A stretch of DNA of 64,000 nucleotides from Helicobacter kayseriensis. GTDB lineage: Bacteria; Campylobacterota; Campylobacteria; Campylobacterales; Helicobacteraceae. Position 1 is the stretch's first letter, and every line of letters starts with the position of its first letter. The notes beneath the pieces were generated by a model. It saw only the letters and a list, made by a program, of their open reading frames with translations, ran no database searches and was not told the DNA's origin. A program made the translations under genes and the position numbers. Below are positions 18,187 to 28,864 of this stretch, in pieces. Where the stretch lies: the NCBI RefSeq assembly GCF_021300655.1, contig NZ_JAJTNB010000002.1, positions 1 to 64,000 on the forward strand, given 5' to 3'.

Positions 18187-19494
18187 ATGAAGATTTTAGA
18201 GGGGTTTAAGCGTCTAATTCATCAAGAGAGTTTTGGGGGGATATTTCTATTTATTTGTGCACTTTTGGCAATGGTTGTAGCTAATAGCTCATGGAGTGAA
18301 GCGTATTTTTCCCTTTGGAATCAAAAAGTTGGTTTTTTGTTTGGAGAGACTTTTGTTGGATTTAGCTTGCATTTGTGGATCAATGATGTGCTTATGTCGC
18401 TGTTTTTTTTGATGGTGGGATTAGAGATCAAAAGAGAATTTCTGTTTGGGGGATTGGCAGGTTTTAAAAAGGCTGCATTTCCTGCAATTGCTGCAATTGG
18501 CGGGATGATTGTGCCTGCTGGGATCTATTTGTTTTTCAATCTCGGAACATCTGCAAGTCATGGGTTTGGAATCCCTATGGCGACAGATATCGCCTTTGCT
18601 TTAGGCGTTGTTTTGTTGCTTGGAAATCGTGTTCCGCCGGCACTAAAGTTGTTTTTGGTGACGCTTGCTGTTGTGGATGATTTGGGCGCAATTATTGTGA
18701 TTGCTGTTTTTTATAGTAGCGGTGTTTCTATGATGTGGCTTGGAATATCTGCATGTATTGTGGCTATCCTTATTGTGCTTAATCGGGTAGGAATCCGCTC
18801 TCTTGTTCCTTATCTTTTGCTTGGAGTTTTGCTTTGGTTGTGCGTGCATGAGAGTGGGATTCATGCGACGATTTCTGCTGTTATATTGGCATTTTGTATT
18901 CCTGTTTCTTCAAAAACTTCGCGTGAAAAGTTTTTGGAAGTCCTTAGAGATGAGGGCGGATATTTTGCTTCAGCCCAAACCCCCAATCTTTTGCTTGATA
19001 TGCGACAAATACATAGCTTACATAAGATTCAGCAAGAAATTAAAAGTGTGCAAAATCCACTTTTGAGGATTGAGCATGCGTTGCATAGTTGGTCTAAATT
19101 TTTCATTATGCCTTTATTTGCTTTTGCTAATGCAGGCGTAAAACTTGAGGGCGGTATAGATCTGTCAAGCTTGCATATTGTGTATGGGATTGCGCTTGGG
19201 CTGGTTGTTGGGAAGCCTCTAGGAATTCTTCTTTTTACGCTTTTGTGTGAAAAATTGGGAATAGCTTCGCGTCCAAATGGTCTTTCTTGGGGGGCAATTT
19301 TGGGTGCTGGAATGCTTGCAGGAATTGGCTTTACAATGTCTATGTTTGTCTCCAATCTTGCATTTGATGTGCCTATTTATGGTGAGATTGCAAAGATTTC
19401 CATTTTGTCTTCGTCTGTGCTTGCTGGAATCTTGGGAAGTCTTTTCCTTTTGTTTCTAGGGAAAAAAACTAATGTGCTAGAATCGCGAGCTTAA
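18187..19494 (+). CDS. nhaA: Na+/H+ antiporter NhaA
   Basis: NhaA exchanges internal Na+ for external H+ across the inner membrane, for pH and salt homeostasis. The product (435 residues) has about 12 membrane helices. The family hallmark pair of aspartates is in LAVVDDLGAIIVIAVFY, at about residues 160-176, and forms the ion site. GIPMATDIAFALGV is the helix IV region. A hydrophilic loop of about 50 residues (around 255-305) is longer than in E. coli NhaA and typical of Helicobacter. I chose the ATG at 18187 because AAAGGAG ends 5 bases before it; a GTG at 18181 lies inside the ribosome site. Confidence 0.93.
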   Translation: MKILEGFKRLIHQESFGGIFLFICALLAMVVANSSWSEAYFSLWNQKVGFLFGETFVGFSLHLWINDVLMSLFFLMVGLEIKREFLFGGLAGFKKAAFPAIAAIGGMIVPAGIYLFFNLGTSASHGFGIPMATDIAFALGVVLLLGNRVPPALKLFLVTLAVVDDLGAIIVIAVFYSSGVSMMWLGISACIVAILIVLNRVGIRSLVPYLLLGVLLWLCVHESGIHATISAVILAFCIPVSSKTSREKFLEVLRDEGGYFASAQTPNLLLDMRQIHSLHKIQQEIKSVQNPLLRIEHALHSWSKFFIMPLFAFANAGVKLEGGIDLSSLHIVYGIALGLVVGKPLGILLFTLLCEKLGIASRPNGLSWGAILGAGMLAGIGFTMSMFVSNLAFDVPIYGEIAKISILSSSVLAGILGSLFLLFLGKKTNVLESRA

Positions 19495-19515
19495 TTTAAC
19501 GATAAGGAAAAAGTT

Positions 19516-19791
19516 ATGGAGCAAAACAGCGTAACAGGAATCTTGACTTCTCTTGTCCCTTTTGTGGCGATTTTTGCTATTTTTTATTTTTTGTTTATTC
19601 GACCACAAAGAAATCAGCAAAAAAAGCATAAAGAAATGCTTGAGTCTTTAAAAGCTGGCGATAAAGTTGTCTCATATGGTGGAGTTTTTTGTGAGATTAT
19701 TAAAGTTGAGGAGAAGTTTTTTACAGTGCGATCTGGTGAAAGCATTATGCAGATTGCTAGAGAGTATGTTGCTTATAAAGTTGAGCAATAG
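19516..19791 (+). CDS. yajC: Sec translocase accessory protein YajC
   Basis: YajC joins SecDF in the accessory complex of the Sec translocon. The 91-residue protein has one membrane helix at about residues 10-30. The cytoplasmic part opens with the family motif [15 protein letters not shown] and continues with [13 protein letters not shown]. Its stop codon touches or overlaps the secD start, which fixes yajC-secD-secF as one unit. Confidence 0.95.
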   Translation: MEQNSVTGILTSLVPFVAIFAIFYFLFIRPQRNQQKKHKEMLESLKAGDKVVSYGGVFCEIIKVEEKFFTVRSGESIMQIAREYVAYKVEQ

Positions 19792-19793
19792 TG

Positions 19794-21362
19794 ATGTTAA
19801 ATTCTAGATTAATTGTTTTTGTTTTATCTGGAATTCTTGGGCTTTTATTGAGCCTTCCTTCATCTTTCCCCATTTCTGGCCCAAGGATTAATCTTGGGCT
19901 TGATTTGCAGGGGGGACTTACAATGCTTTTGGATGTGGATACCCAAAAGGCTGTGCAATCCAAATATGATTCTTTGGCAACAGCAATTGGCTTTGAGGCA
20001 AAGCAGGCAAAAATTTTGATTGGCAAACTTGAAGTTAAAGATAATATCTTGCATTTTGAGCTTTTGGATCTTGATGAAAAGCAAAAAATGGATGATATTT
20101 TAAGCAAGCTTGGTGGCCTTGAGTTTTCTTTTGAGCAGAATGGGGATTATCAAGTTTTATTTTCTCAAACAGAAATAGAAAACATCAAGAAAAGTGCTAT
20201 TGATCAAGCGATTGGAACAATACGCAATCGACTTGATTTGTTTGGTTTGGCTGAGCCAAGTGTCACGCGCCAAGGGCAAGAAAATATTTTAGTTCAATTG
20301 CCAGGTATCAAAAATCAAGAGGAAGAAAAGAGAGCAATTGATTTAATTTCAAAATCTGCACATTTGCAGATGATGGCTGTTGATGAAAATCGCAATATGC
20401 GTGTTGAGGCAATGAGTGAAGCTGAGGCAAAAAAATACGGAGATGTGATTTTGCCATTTGTTGAGGGAGGTGGAAAGATTTTGCTTAAGGCGGTGCCTAT
20501 TATTGATGGGGAAATGATTACAGACGCAAGAGTAGCTTATGATCAAAACTCACAACCTGTTGTTTCCTTTACTCTTGATTCTAGAGGAGCGCAACTTTTT
20601 GGAGATTTTTCTGGAAACAATGTGGGAAAAAGAATGGCAATCGTTTTGGATGGAAAGGTGTATTCTGCTCCTGTGATTAGAGAAAGAATCGGTGGAGGAA
20701 GTGGGCAAATTAGCGGAAATTTCACCCCACAAGAAGCAAGCGATCTTGCGATTGCCTTGCGAAGTGGTGCTCTTTCTGCTCCAGTTCAGGTTATAGAAAA
20801 GCGAAGTGTAGGACCAAGTCTAGGAGCTGATAGCATTAAGGCTTCTATGATCGCACTTTTTAGTGGCTTTGTTTTGGTGCTTATTTTTATGATTGCTTAT
20901 TATGCAATGGCGGGTGTCATTGCTGTGTCGGCATTGGTGATTAATATTGTTTTGATTGTTGCTATTATGGCCAGTCTTGGTGCCACTCTTACTCTTCCGG
21001 GGATGGCTGGGATTGTTTTGACTGTTGGAATGGCTGTTGATGCCAATATTATTATCAATGAGCGTCTAAGAGAGGCTTTGCGAGAAGGGAAGAATATCGT
21101 TCAGGCTATTAAAGAGGGGTATGCTAATGCCTCAAGGGCAATTTTTGATTCTAATCTCACAACAATTCTTGCAGCTCTCTTGCTTTATGTTTATGGCTCT
21201 GGAGCCATTAAGGGTTTTGCAATCACGATGGCTATTGGAATCATTGTTTCTGTTTTGACTGCAATTGTTGGAACACAAGGAATCTATATCGCTTTGGAGA
21301 AAAAAATCGCCAAAAGCAAAAATCTATCTTTTTGGTTTGGGGTAAAGTATGGAGCTCATTAA
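19794..21362 (+). CDS. secD: protein translocase subunit SecD
   Basis: SecD is an RND-type membrane protein that uses the proton gradient to pull exported proteins across the inner membrane. The product (about 522 residues) has the N-terminal helix, then the motif [18 protein letters not shown] periplasmic P1 region and a C-terminal six-helix bundle follow, with [21 protein letters not shown] near residues 415-435. The ATG at 19794 is preferred; a GTG at 19791 overlaps the yajC stop and cannot be excluded. The secD end overlaps secF by 14 bases. Confidence 0.95.
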   Translation: MLNSRLIVFVLSGILGLLLSLPSSFPISGPRINLGLDLQGGLTMLLDVDTQKAVQSKYDSLATAIGFEAKQAKILIGKLEVKDNILHFELLDLDEKQKMDDILSKLGGLEFSFEQNGDYQVLFSQTEIENIKKSAIDQAIGTIRNRLDLFGLAEPSVTRQGQENILVQLPGIKNQEEEKRAIDLISKSAHLQMMAVDENRNMRVEAMSEAEAKKYGDVILPFVEGGGKILLKAVPIIDGEMITDARVAYDQNSQPVVSFTLDSRGAQLFGDFSGNNVGKRMAIVLDGKVYSAPVIRERIGGGSGQISGNFTPQEASDLAIALRSGALSAPVQVIEKRSVGPSLGADSIKASMIALFSGFVLVLIFMIAYYAMAGVIAVSALVINIVLIVAIMASLGATLTLPGMAGIVLTVGMAVDANIIINERLREALREGKNIVQAIKEGYANASRAIFDSNLTTILAALLLYVYGSGAIKGFAITMAIGIIVSVLTAIVGTQGIYIALEKKIAKSKNLSFWFGVKYGAH

Positions 21363-22320
21363 AAATAATAAAATTATAGATTTTGTTAAATACAGTTATT
21401 TTACTTTTGCGATTTCTTTGCTCTTGATTGTGGGATCCATTTGTCTAATTGCATTTAAGGGGTTTAGTTTTGGGGTAGATTTTTCTGGAGGGACACTGGT
21501 TCAGATTCAATATACCAATGATGCACCTCTTGCGCAAATAAGATCTTTGCTTGAAAGGGATGCCAACTTTAAGGGTTCTCAGGTTAGTGAATTTGGCTCC
21601 AAGCAAGAAATTCTTATTAAAATACCTTTTTCGCCAAATCTAAAGACATCCGACGTGGATGCACAGATCAGCAAACTTTTAGAGCAGAGCGGGACATTTG
21701 AGATTCGTCGCGTTGATTCGGTGGGTCCAAAAGTTGGAAAAGAGCTCAAAGAGAAGGGCATCTTGGCTTTAAGTTTGGCAATGCTTGCTATTTTGGCCTA
21801 TGTGTCTTTTCGATATGAATGGAAATTTGCTCTTGCTGCTGTTTTGGCACTCTTTCATGATGTTCTTATCTCTTCGGCGTGTATTATTCTATTTAAAGTT
21901 GATTTCAATCTTGAGGTAGTCGCTGCTCTTCTTACAATCATCGGATATTCCATTAATGACACGATTATTATTTTTGATCGCATTAGAGAGCAAGTGATTG
22001 GCGGGAAGGCAAATGACTTGAAATCTGTGATCAATGATGGATTGTCCTCCACTCTTTCTCGTACGCTTTTGACTTCTTTGACTGTGTTGTTTGTGGTTGC
22101 GACACTTTATGTTTTTGGTGGAGAGATTATTGTTGGTTTTAGCTTGCCTATGCTTGTAGGTGTTGTTGTGGGCACATATAGCTCACTCTTTTTTGCTCCG
22201 CGCTTAATTATTCTCTTTGGTTTTAGTTTGCAAGATTATCGTTCTAAGCTTCTTGAAAAACAAAAGCGTGCCAAAGAGAAACAAAAAATGCGTGAAATGT
22301 ATGAAAATGGACGAGTTTAA
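21349..22320 (+). CDS. secF: protein translocase subunit SecF
   Basis: SecF is the partner of SecD in the proton-driven Sec export motor. The 323-residue protein has an N-terminal helix and the signature [18 protein letters not shown] (about residues 38-55). Five further membrane helices follow, including [19 protein letters not shown] at about 197-215, the family motif with its buried Asp. Its ATG lies within the secD 3' end, so the two are translationally coupled. Confidence 0.95.
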   Translation: MELIKNNKIIDFVKYSYFTFAISLLLIVGSICLIAFKGFSFGVDFSGGTLVQIQYTNDAPLAQIRSLLERDANFKGSQVSEFGSKQEILIKIPFSPNLKTSDVDAQISKLLEQSGTFEIRRVDSVGPKVGKELKEKGILALSLAMLAILAYVSFRYEWKFALAAVLALFHDVLISSACIILFKVDFNLEVVAALLTIIGYSINDTIIIFDRIREQVIGGKANDLKSVINDGLSSTLSRTLLTSLTVLFVVATLYVFGGEIIVGFSLPMLVGVVVGTYSSLFFAPRLIILFGFSLQDYRSKLLEKQKRAKEKQKMREMYENGRV

Positions 22321-22331
22321 AAGGAGTTAGA

Positions 22332-22673
22332 ATGGATTGGGGTCGAGTATTTTTTATATTTTTTAGTTTGATGAGTTTGACATCAGTGATTGGTTATGTT
22401 TATAATGAAAGCTTAGTGATGCTCTTTATTGCTGCTGCTGTCAATTTCATCTCTACAACATTAAAAATCGGTGTCAAAAATATGTTGTCTTCTGAAATGC
22501 TTGCGAGTTCTTTGGTTGTGGATTTGCATTTGATACCTGCTTTTTTGTTTTATCAGCTAGCTGGAGATCTTGAGATGACCAATGCTCTTGCAATTGGTGC
22601 TTTGGCTGCAAGTGTGTTTTCTGTCGCTCTTATGTTGATTGAGTGTGCAAAAAGCAAAGATTCTGATTATTAG
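22332..22673 (+). CDS. small integral membrane protein (HP1548-like)
   Basis: A 113-residue protein with about four hydrophobic segments (roughly residues 4-22, 28-50, 58-78 and 85-105) and almost no soluble part. I recognise it only as the conserved Campylobacterota protein found between secF and leuS (H. pylori HP1548 as I recall; probably a DUF6394-type family). No catalytic motif is visible. It sits 11 bases after secF with AAAGGAG before its ATG, and 8 bases before leuS. Placement beside the Sec genes hints at the inner membrane, but no function can be given. Confidence 0.8.
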   Translation: MDWGRVFFIFFSLMSLTSVIGYVYNESLVMLFIAAAVNFISTTLKIGVKNMLSSEMLASSLVVDLHLIPAFLFYQLAGDLEMTNALAIGALAASVFSVALMLIECAKSKDSDY

Positions 22674-22681
22674 GATAGAAG

Positions 22682-25105
22682 ATGCAAGAATATAATCCAA
22701 AAGAAATAGAGCAAAAGTGGCAAAAGCAATGGCTAGATCAAGGTAGTTTTGAATGGAGTGATGATTTAAATCTTCCTAAGAAATATATCTTAAGCATGTT
22801 TCCCTATCCGAGTGGATCAATCCATATGGGACATGTAAGAAATTATTGTATTGGCGATGCGATGGCGAGGCATTATCGCAAAAAGGGTTTTAATGTTTTG
22901 CACCCCATTGGATGGGATGCGTTTGGAATGCCTGCAGAAAATGCAGCAATCAAACACGGAATCCATCCCAAAGATTGGACTTATTCTAATATTTCTGCAA
23001 TGAAAGAACAACTAATGAAGCTAGGCTTCTCCTTTGCGCAAGAAAATGAATTGGCAACATGTGATGAGGATTATACGCATTGGGAGCAGAAGTTCTTTAT
23101 TGATATGTGGAATGCTGGATTGATTTATCGCAAAAAAGCGATGCTTAATTGGTGTCCCAATGATCAAACTGTACTTGCAAACGAACAGGTGATTGATGGC
23201 AAATGCTGGAGATGTGATACAGAGGTTGTGCAAAAAGAGATGTATCAGTATTACATCAAGATTACAGATTTTGCACAAGATTTGCTTGATGATTTGGCGA
23301 CTTTAGAGGGAAAATGGCCCGCTCAAGTGATACATATGCAAAGAAATTGGATTGGAAAGTCTAGTGGGTTGGAATTTAGCTTTGACCTTGCTGAAGAGGG
23401 AAGAGAAAAAACTCAGATTTCATCTCTTAAGGTATTTACAACGCGCCCTGATACAATCTTTGGAGTGAGCTATTGTGCCATTGCTCCAGAGCATGAGATC
23501 ATTAAGGCGCTCTTTGATTCTCTGCCTTTGGAATCTCAAGAAAGAATTAGGGCGATGCAAAATACAAATGCACGCCATCGTGCAATGGCAAAAAAAGAGG
23601 GTATTCCTTTGGGAATCAGTGTTATTCACCCCTTGAGCCAAGAAAAAATCCCACTTTGGGTGGCAAATTTTGTTCTTGGGGATTATGGAAGTGGGGCTGT
23701 GATGGGTGTGCCTGCTCATGATGAAAGAGATTTTGAATTTGCCTCTTTATATGAGATCCCGCTTAAGCAAGTGATTGAGTGTGATTGTCTGCCTTATACC
23801 GATGAGGGTAGGCTCATTAATAGTGGGAAATTTGATGGTTTATGTGGAGTAGAAGCCAAAAAGGCAGTGATTGCTTATTTTGAATTTCAAGGGTTGGGAA
23901 AAGAAGTTGTGAATTTCAAGCTTCGAGACTGGGGAATTTCCCGTCAAAGATATTGGGGGACACCAATTCCTTTAGTGCATTGCTCATCATGTGGAATCGT
24001 GCCTGAGACTAATCTCCCAGTTCTTCTTCCTTATGATGTAAAAATTGATGGAGAGGGAAATCCATTGCAAAAACACCCTACTTGGAAAGAATGCCAATGT
24101 CCAAAATGCGGGAAGAGTGCTGTGCGTGAAACAGACACGATGGATACTTTTATGGAGTCAAGCTGGTATTTTTTGCGTTATTGCACTCCCAAACATATGC
24201 GACAAGAGAGAGCGCTTGATTCTGAGTCTTTGCGGTATTGGCTTAATGTTGATGAATATATTGGTGGTGTGGAGCATGCGATTTTGCATTTATTGTATGC
24301 GAGGTTTTTTACAAAGGTCTTAAAATCATTGGGCTATGTTGAGATTTCTGAACCTTTTGAGAATCTGCTTACACAAGGTATGGTTCTTAAAGATGGAGCC
24401 AAGATGAGCAAGAGCAAGGGAAATGTTGTTGACCCTAATGCGATTATTGAGGCATATGGGGCAGATAGTGCAAGGTTATTTGTTCTCTTTGCCGCTCCTC
24501 CGACAAAAGAATTGGAGTGGAATGATGATGCTTTGAGGGGGGCATATCGCTTCATTAGGCGTTTGTGGGATCAATCAAAGCTCATTTCTCCCACTCAAGT
24601 TCAGCCCGTGATTGATGCATCAACTTTGAGCAAAGAAGAAAAATATGCCCGCAAAAAGGTTTATGAGGCATATAAAAAGAGTGAAGAAATCTTTGATAAG
24701 GTGATTGCTGGATATCCTTTTAATACCTTAATTAGCTCTTGTATGGAGGCGCTCAATGCCTTGGGTGAGCAAAAGAATCCTTTGATTTGGACTGAGGGAT
24801 ATTATGTGCTTTTATCTATTTTGGAACCTGTGATTCCACATGTGTGCCATGAACTAAGTGCTTTATATTTTTGTGGAGAGAATCTTAAGAAAATCACTTT
24901 TGATCCTTTGGCTCTTCAAGAAGAGATGCAAATAATGATTGTGAGCATCAATGGAAAGAAAAGAGCTGAGATCGAAATTTCAAAAGGAATGGAAAAGGAG
25001 GCAATTTTAGAGCTTGCAAAACAAGCGGCTGCTCGATGGATTGAAGGTGATATCAGCAAAGAGATTTATGTTCCAAACAAGTTAATTAATTTTGTTTTGA
25101 AATGA
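22682..25105 (+). CDS. leuS: leucyl-tRNA synthetase
   Basis: LeuS charges tRNA-Leu with leucine. The 807-residue class I enzyme has the HIGH-type motif [15 protein letters not shown] near residues 40-54. A CP1 editing domain lies in the middle, with TTRPDTIFG and [15 protein letters not shown] zinc-binding segment has CSSCG and CPKCG. The KMSKS motif appears as [12 protein letters not shown] near residue 575. Length and order match bacterial LeuS. The end overlaps lptE by four bases (ATGA). Confidence 0.97.
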   Translation: MQEYNPKEIEQKWQKQWLDQGSFEWSDDLNLPKKYILSMFPYPSGSIHMGHVRNYCIGDAMARHYRKKGFNVLHPIGWDAFGMPAENAAIKHGIHPKDWTYSNISAMKEQLMKLGFSFAQENELATCDEDYTHWEQKFFIDMWNAGLIYRKKAMLNWCPNDQTVLANEQVIDGKCWRCDTEVVQKEMYQYYIKITDFAQDLLDDLATLEGKWPAQVIHMQRNWIGKSSGLEFSFDLAEEGREKTQISSLKVFTTRPDTIFGVSYCAIAPEHEIIKALFDSLPLESQERIRAMQNTNARHRAMAKKEGIPLGISVIHPLSQEKIPLWVANFVLGDYGSGAVMGVPAHDERDFEFASLYEIPLKQVIECDCLPYTDEGRLINSGKFDGLCGVEAKKAVIAYFEFQGLGKEVVNFKLRDWGISRQRYWGTPIPLVHCSSCGIVPETNLPVLLPYDVKIDGEGNPLQKHPTWKECQCPKCGKSAVRETDTMDTFMESSWYFLRYCTPKHMRQERALDSESLRYWLNVDEYIGGVEHAILHLLYARFFTKVLKSLGYVEISEPFENLLTQGMVLKDGAKMSKSKGNVVDPNAIIEAYGADSARLFVLFAAPPTKELEWNDDALRGAYRFIRRLWDQSKLISPTQVQPVIDASTLSKEEKYARKKVYEAYKKSEEIFDKVIAGYPFNTLISSCMEALNALGEQKNPLIWTEGYYVLLSILEPVIPHVCHELSALYFCGENLKKITFDPLALQEEMQIMIVSINGKKRAEIEISKGMEKEAILELAKQAAARWIEGDISKEIYVPNKLINFVLK

Positions 25106-25632
25106 GAATTTTTGTTTTAGTTTGCATTTTTTTGCTCGCTGGTTGTGGTTATAAGCCTTTGTCCTATTATGCAAAAACAGCTTTTGGGAAGAGTGTTTAT
25201 GTCGAGATCAAAAATCGATCTGATTTTCCTCAAGCAGGAGTGAATCTAAAGGATCGTCTAAACCGCGTTGTTTTGGCGCGACTTCACTTGGAGCTTGCTT
25301 CAAAGGAAAAGGCTGAGAGTATTTTGGAGGCAGAAATTACGGGTCTTGATTTTGAAATGATTTCTCAGGATGCGCAGGGGTTTGCCAATTACTATAGAGC
25401 CAATGTTAAGGTTGCATTTAGCTATAAAGTTTTAGATGGAGAGCGATATCAAGTTGTTCTTGAAAGCTCAAGCGATTATGCTTCCAATGAAAGCTTAAAC
25501 TCAATTATGATCGAAGAAAATCAGATGAATGCTATAGATACTGCGCTAAAAAACATCGTTGATCAATTTGTATCACGCATTTTCTATCAAGGGACTCTGC
25601 ATCAGAGGAATAATGCAGCCAATGCACAATAA
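25102..25632 (+). CDS. lptE: LPS-assembly lipoprotein LptE-like
   Basis: LptE plugs the LptD barrel and helps insert LPS into the outer membrane. The 176-residue protein has a short lipoprotein signal peptide with lipobox LLAGCGY (Cys15), then a soluble domain with LptE-like strand-helix pattern. It is the conserved neighbour of leuS in Helicobacter (HP1546 as I recall). Identification as LptE rests on the GCGYKPL start, size and family context, since LptE sequences diverge strongly. It is translationally coupled to leuS and its end overlaps the start of folC. Confidence 0.75.
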   Translation: MRIFVLVCIFLLAGCGYKPLSYYAKTAFGKSVYVEIKNRSDFPQAGVNLKDRLNRVVLARLHLELASKEKAESILEAEITGLDFEMISQDAQGFANYYRANVKVAFSYKVLDGERYQVVLESSSDYASNESLNSIMIEENQMNAIDTALKNIVDQFVSRIFYQGTLHQRNNAANAQ

Positions 25633-26734
25633 TCTTCAAAAATTTCTTGAAACCAAGGGTGCAGAATATGCGCCCTTTGATCCTAGTCGTGCTTTGAGAA
25701 TCTATGAGTGTTTTAGACGAGATTTTTTGGGAAATTTTTTGCCAAAAGTGATCCATATTGTTGGGACAAATGGCAAGGGAAGCACAGGAAGGTATATCGC
25801 TCTAAGTTTGGCAAAACACTATCAAATCTTGCATTTCACATCTCCTCATTTGTTTGAGTTTAATGAGCGTTTTTATTGCAATGATGGATATCTTGCGTGG
25901 GAGAAGTTGCAAAAGGCTCACCAAGAGATAATTCAAAAGGCATATATGGAGGAGGCAAGTTATTTTGAGTATGCGACTTTTATGGCGCTTTATCTTGCAA
26001 GAGATAGGGATTTTTTGATTCTTGAGGCAGGATTGGGCGGAGAGTTTGACAGCACAAATGTGTTGTCTGAGAAGATTTCTGTTTTCACTCAAATTGGATT
26101 AGATCATATGGAATTCTTGGGTGATAGGATTGAGGAAATTGCGCGCACAAAACTTAATGCAATGGGAAAAATTGCATTTATTGGGATTCAAAAATATTCT
26201 CAAGTTTTGCCCATAGCTCAAGAAATTGCTCAAAAAAAACATACGCGATTGGAAGTGCTAAGAGAATATCCCATCGCTTCCAATTTTCCCTTGTTCTTAA
26301 GCCAAAACTTTGCCTTAGCGCAAAAGGTGTTGGAATTTTTGGGTGTTGAGATTTGTGCAATAGAGGAATTAAATCTGATTGGAAGAATGCAAAGGGTGAA
26401 GAAAAATATTTGGCTTGATGTTGGACATAATTTGGATTCGGCTTTGGCGATAGCAGATGAGTTGCAAGGGAAAAAAGTCGTTCTTGTTTATAATGCTTAT
26501 AAGCAAAAAGATATTGATGCAATTCTGGGTGTTTTTAAAGACTGCGTAACTCGCGTTGAGATTATTTCTGTTTTTCATGAGAGGATTATCCCAAAGAGGA
26601 TCTTGCAAGATAAATTAGAGCGATTAAAAATACCCTATAGCGATTTTTGTGGTTTTAATTCTTGGGAGGATTATCTTGTGTTTGGTTCTTTTAGTGTTGT
26701 GAGCGAAGTGATGAGGCAGTATCTTGAGAGATAA
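25613..26734 (+). CDS. folC: folylpolyglutamate synthase / dihydrofolate synthase FolC
   Basis: FolC adds glutamate to dihydropteroate and to folates. The protein has the Mur-ligase-type P-loop GTNGKGSTGRY at about residues 47-57 and the helper motif FTSPHLFEFNERF. It also has LEAGLGGEFDSTN and QIGLDHMEFLG, the substrate and metal regions. Candidate starts are the ATG at 25613 (AGAGGA only three bases away) and the ATG at 25622; an upstream ATG at 25559 would overlap lptE by 74 bases and is unlikely. At about 373 residues it is a little short for the family (about 400-420). Confidence 0.88.
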   Translation: MQPMHNNLQKFLETKGAEYAPFDPSRALRIYECFRRDFLGNFLPKVIHIVGTNGKGSTGRYIALSLAKHYQILHFTSPHLFEFNERFYCNDGYLAWEKLQKAHQEIIQKAYMEEASYFEYATFMALYLARDRDFLILEAGLGGEFDSTNVLSEKISVFTQIGLDHMEFLGDRIEEIARTKLNAMGKIAFIGIQKYSQVLPIAQEIAQKKHTRLEVLREYPIASNFPLFLSQNFALAQKVLEFLGVEICAIEELNLIGRMQRVKKNIWLDVGHNLDSALAIADELQGKKVVLVYNAYKQKDIDAILGVFKDCVTRVEIISVFHERIIPKRILQDKLERLKIPYSDFCGFNSWEDYLVFGSFSVVSEVMRQYLER

Positions 26735-27626
26735 AATTCTTATCAGTATTGTTGATGAAAAAGGATCTAGACAATTTAATCTTCATCGTCTTGCAAAAAA
26801 AATAATCCTCTATTTAGTCTTATCATTAGTGGTCTTGATTGTGGGTGGATTTTTTTTGATGACATTTTTGATGGAGCAAGTGAAAGAAATTGATGCGATC
26901 AAAGAGCAAAACATCGATCGCTATCGTGCAATGTTTGTGCAAAACCAATCCCTCAAAAAGCAAATCAATCAAAAGTCTTCAGAGCTCATTGAGGTCGGGA
27001 AAAGAGTAGAGGATTTGGAAGAAATTATTGATTATTCCAAAAATAAAGATGTGCCCATTACTCAAGAAATTAATCTCTCAGGGGTGGATGCTAAGGATCA
27101 GTTTTTTTTATTGCAAATCATTCCCAATGGTCATCCGATCAAAAAGTTTGAAAAGATCACCCCCATCAAAGAACGCCTTCATCCGCTCAAAAAAAAGTAT
27201 GGAGTGAATTCGGGGATAGATTATCTTGTGGCATCAGGGACTCCCGTTTTTGCCACAGCTGATGGAATCGTTGAGCTTGTTCAAAAAAGGGCAAGCATCA
27301 AGGGATATGGCAAATTTGCCAAGATTACGCATGCATATGGCTTTTCTTCTTTGTATGGGCATCTCTCTGAGGTTTTGGTCAATAAGGGGGATTTTGTCAA
27401 GAAGGGACAATTGATTGGCTATTCTGGAAGGAGTGGGATGAGTCAAGGGGAAAGATTGTGTTATGAGGTGCGATTTCTGGGAAGCCCTCAAGATGCACTT
27501 GCATTTGCGTATTGGGATAGCGAGCATTTTGAGAGTATTTTCAAAAAAGAGGGAAGTATTGATTGGAATCGTCTCTTTTGGGCCTTGGAAGATTTAAGAG
27601 ACCTTCAAGCTTATCAAGATAGGTAA
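26724..27626 (+). CDS. csd2: M23-family cell-shape protein Csd2 (catalytically degenerate)
   Basis: Csd2 helps Csd1 trim peptidoglycan cross-links that set helical cell shape. The 300-residue protein has an N-terminal membrane helix (about residues 28-50), a coiled-coil stretch (55-110) and a LytM/M23 domain (about 150-270). The LytM zinc ligands are altered. The usual HSGxD is NSGID, and the usual HLHYE is RLCYE, although YGHL is kept. This matches H. pylori Csd2, which lacks activity and pairs with Csd1. Translation appears to begin at TTG (26724), overlapping folC by 11 bases, since no ATG lies close by. Confidence 0.85.
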   Translation: MRDKILISIVDEKGSRQFNLHRLAKKIILYLVLSLVVLIVGGFFLMTFLMEQVKEIDAIKEQNIDRYRAMFVQNQSLKKQINQKSSELIEVGKRVEDLEEIIDYSKNKDVPITQEINLSGVDAKDQFFLLQIIPNGHPIKKFEKITPIKERLHPLKKKYGVNSGIDYLVASGTPVFATADGIVELVQKRASIKGYGKFAKITHAYGFSSLYGHLSEVLVNKGDFVKKGQLIGYSGRSGMSQGERLCYEVRFLGSPQDALAFAYWDSEHFESIFKKEGSIDWNRLFWALEDLRDLQAYQDR

Positions 27627-27632
27627 GAGCCA

Positions 27633-28571
27633 GTGTTTAGAAGTCGTCTTGTTTTGATGATCACGGATATATCCGGCAGTCATATTGTAAATATCAATAT
27701 CTTTTTTAAGCGCATTGCTCTTTATCTTGTGCTGTTGGTTTTGATGCTTATTGTCTTTGCTTTTGTGTCTATTGGAGTTTTTAGAAGCGAGATTCAAAAT
27801 ATTGCTCAAAGCAATCTTGAGTTAGTCGAAGAATATGAAAAGCTTACAAAGAAAAATGCTGCACTCAATCAAAAAATGAATCAGCGCATTGAGGAATTTG
27901 AGCTTGTGGGGGATAGGGTAGAGTATCTGGAGGGGATGATAGGGGTTGCTTCTAATGCTGAGGATAATAAAAATGCAGAGAATGGTTTGCAAGAAAGGCT
28001 AGATAAAGCCTCTTTGGCAGGAGCACAAAAGATTTTTTTTATGAAATTTATCCCCAATGGTTATCCTATCGATTATTATCGTCGGATTTCAGATGTGTTT
28101 GGATATCGGATACATCCTATTTTAAAAAGCAGGCACTTGCACTCAGGCATTGATTTTAGTGCAGAAGTTGGAACCCCAGTTTATGCAACTGCTGATGGTG
28201 TGGTAGAATTTGCCTATAAGGGTTTTAATGGTGGATATGGGCATATGATCAAGATTGATCACTCTTTTGGCTTTAAAACTTATTATGCCCATCTTGATCA
28301 GCTCATTGTGAAGAGGGGAGATTTTGTTAAAAAGGGGCAAATGATCGCATATAGTGGCAATTCGGGGAATAGTACAGGGGCACATTTGCACTATGAAATA
28401 CGCTTCTTGGGAGCCTATATCGATCCAAAAAACTTTATTCAATGGAATATAAGGGATTTTGATTCAATTTTTGAAAAGGAGAAAAAAATACCATGGCAGT
28501 CTTTGTTAATAACGACAAGAACAATGATGGAGCAAATGGCGCAACCATCATTGCAAGTGGAACTCAAATAA
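27633..28571 (+). CDS. csd1: M23-family DD-endopeptidase Csd1
   Basis: Csd1 is the active LytM endopeptidase that cleaves peptide cross-links to give cell curvature. The 312-residue protein has one membrane helix (about residues 25-47) and a coiled coil (48-100). Its M23 domain has intact zinc motifs: HSGIDFSAEVGTPV (near 170), YYAHLDQ (near 218) and GAHLHYEIRF (near 249). Compared with Csd2, all ligands are present. The gene starts at GTG 27633. Its last 79 bases overlap ccmA, an arrangement that also exists in H. pylori to my recollection. Confidence 0.9.
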   Translation: MFRSRLVLMITDISGSHIVNINIFFKRIALYLVLLVLMLIVFAFVSIGVFRSEIQNIAQSNLELVEEYEKLTKKNAALNQKMNQRIEEFELVGDRVEYLEGMIGVASNAEDNKNAENGLQERLDKASLAGAQKIFFMKFIPNGYPIDYYRRISDVFGYRIHPILKSRHLHSGIDFSAEVGTPVYATADGVVEFAYKGFNGGYGHMIKIDHSFGFKTYYAHLDQLIVKRGDFVKKGQMIAYSGNSGNSTGAHLHYEIRFLGAYIDPKNFIQWNIRDFDSIFEKEKKIPWQSLLITTRTMMEQMAQPSLQVELK

Positions 28572-28864
28572 GGGGTGAGATACACATTCAGTGTCATTTG
28601 CATATTGATGGGGATTTTGATGGTGTGATACATTCAGATTCTACGGTCAATATCGGGAAAAATGGATCTGTTAAGGGAGAGATTTTTGCTGAAAAGTTAG
28701 TTGTAAGCGGGAAAATGACGGGTAATGTCAAATCCAAAATCGTTGAAATTATGCCTTATGGGAAAATTGATGGCAAGGTGAGCAGTCATGAGCTTGTGAT
28801 TGAACGCAAGGGAATCTTGACAGGCGAAAGTGTAGTTGAAGATGGGGAAAGTTTGGATTCTTAA
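28493..28864 (+). CDS. ccmA: bactofilin CcmA
   Basis: CcmA is a bactofilin, a beta-helical polymer-forming cytoskeletal protein that positions the Csd peptidases in H. pylori. The 123-residue protein shows the repeating beta-helix pattern with about six-residue periodicity (IRGEIHIQCHLHIDGDF, GVIHSDSTVNIGKNG, VKGEIFAEKLVVSG and so on). Short disordered ends flank it. The ATG at 28493 lies inside csd1, preceded by AAAGGAG 11 bases upstream. The end overlaps the first base of mfd. Confidence 0.9.
   Translation: MAVFVNNDKNNDGANGATIIASGTQIRGEIHIQCHLHIDGDFDGVIHSDSTVNIGKNGSVKGEIFAEKLVVSGKMTGNVKSKIVEIMPYGKIDGKVSSHELVIERKGILTGESVVEDGESLDS

Noticed and set aside
25559-25612. longer N-terminus for folC
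   Set aside because: The extra 18 residues overlap lptE, and folC family members begin close to the MHNNLQKFL segment.
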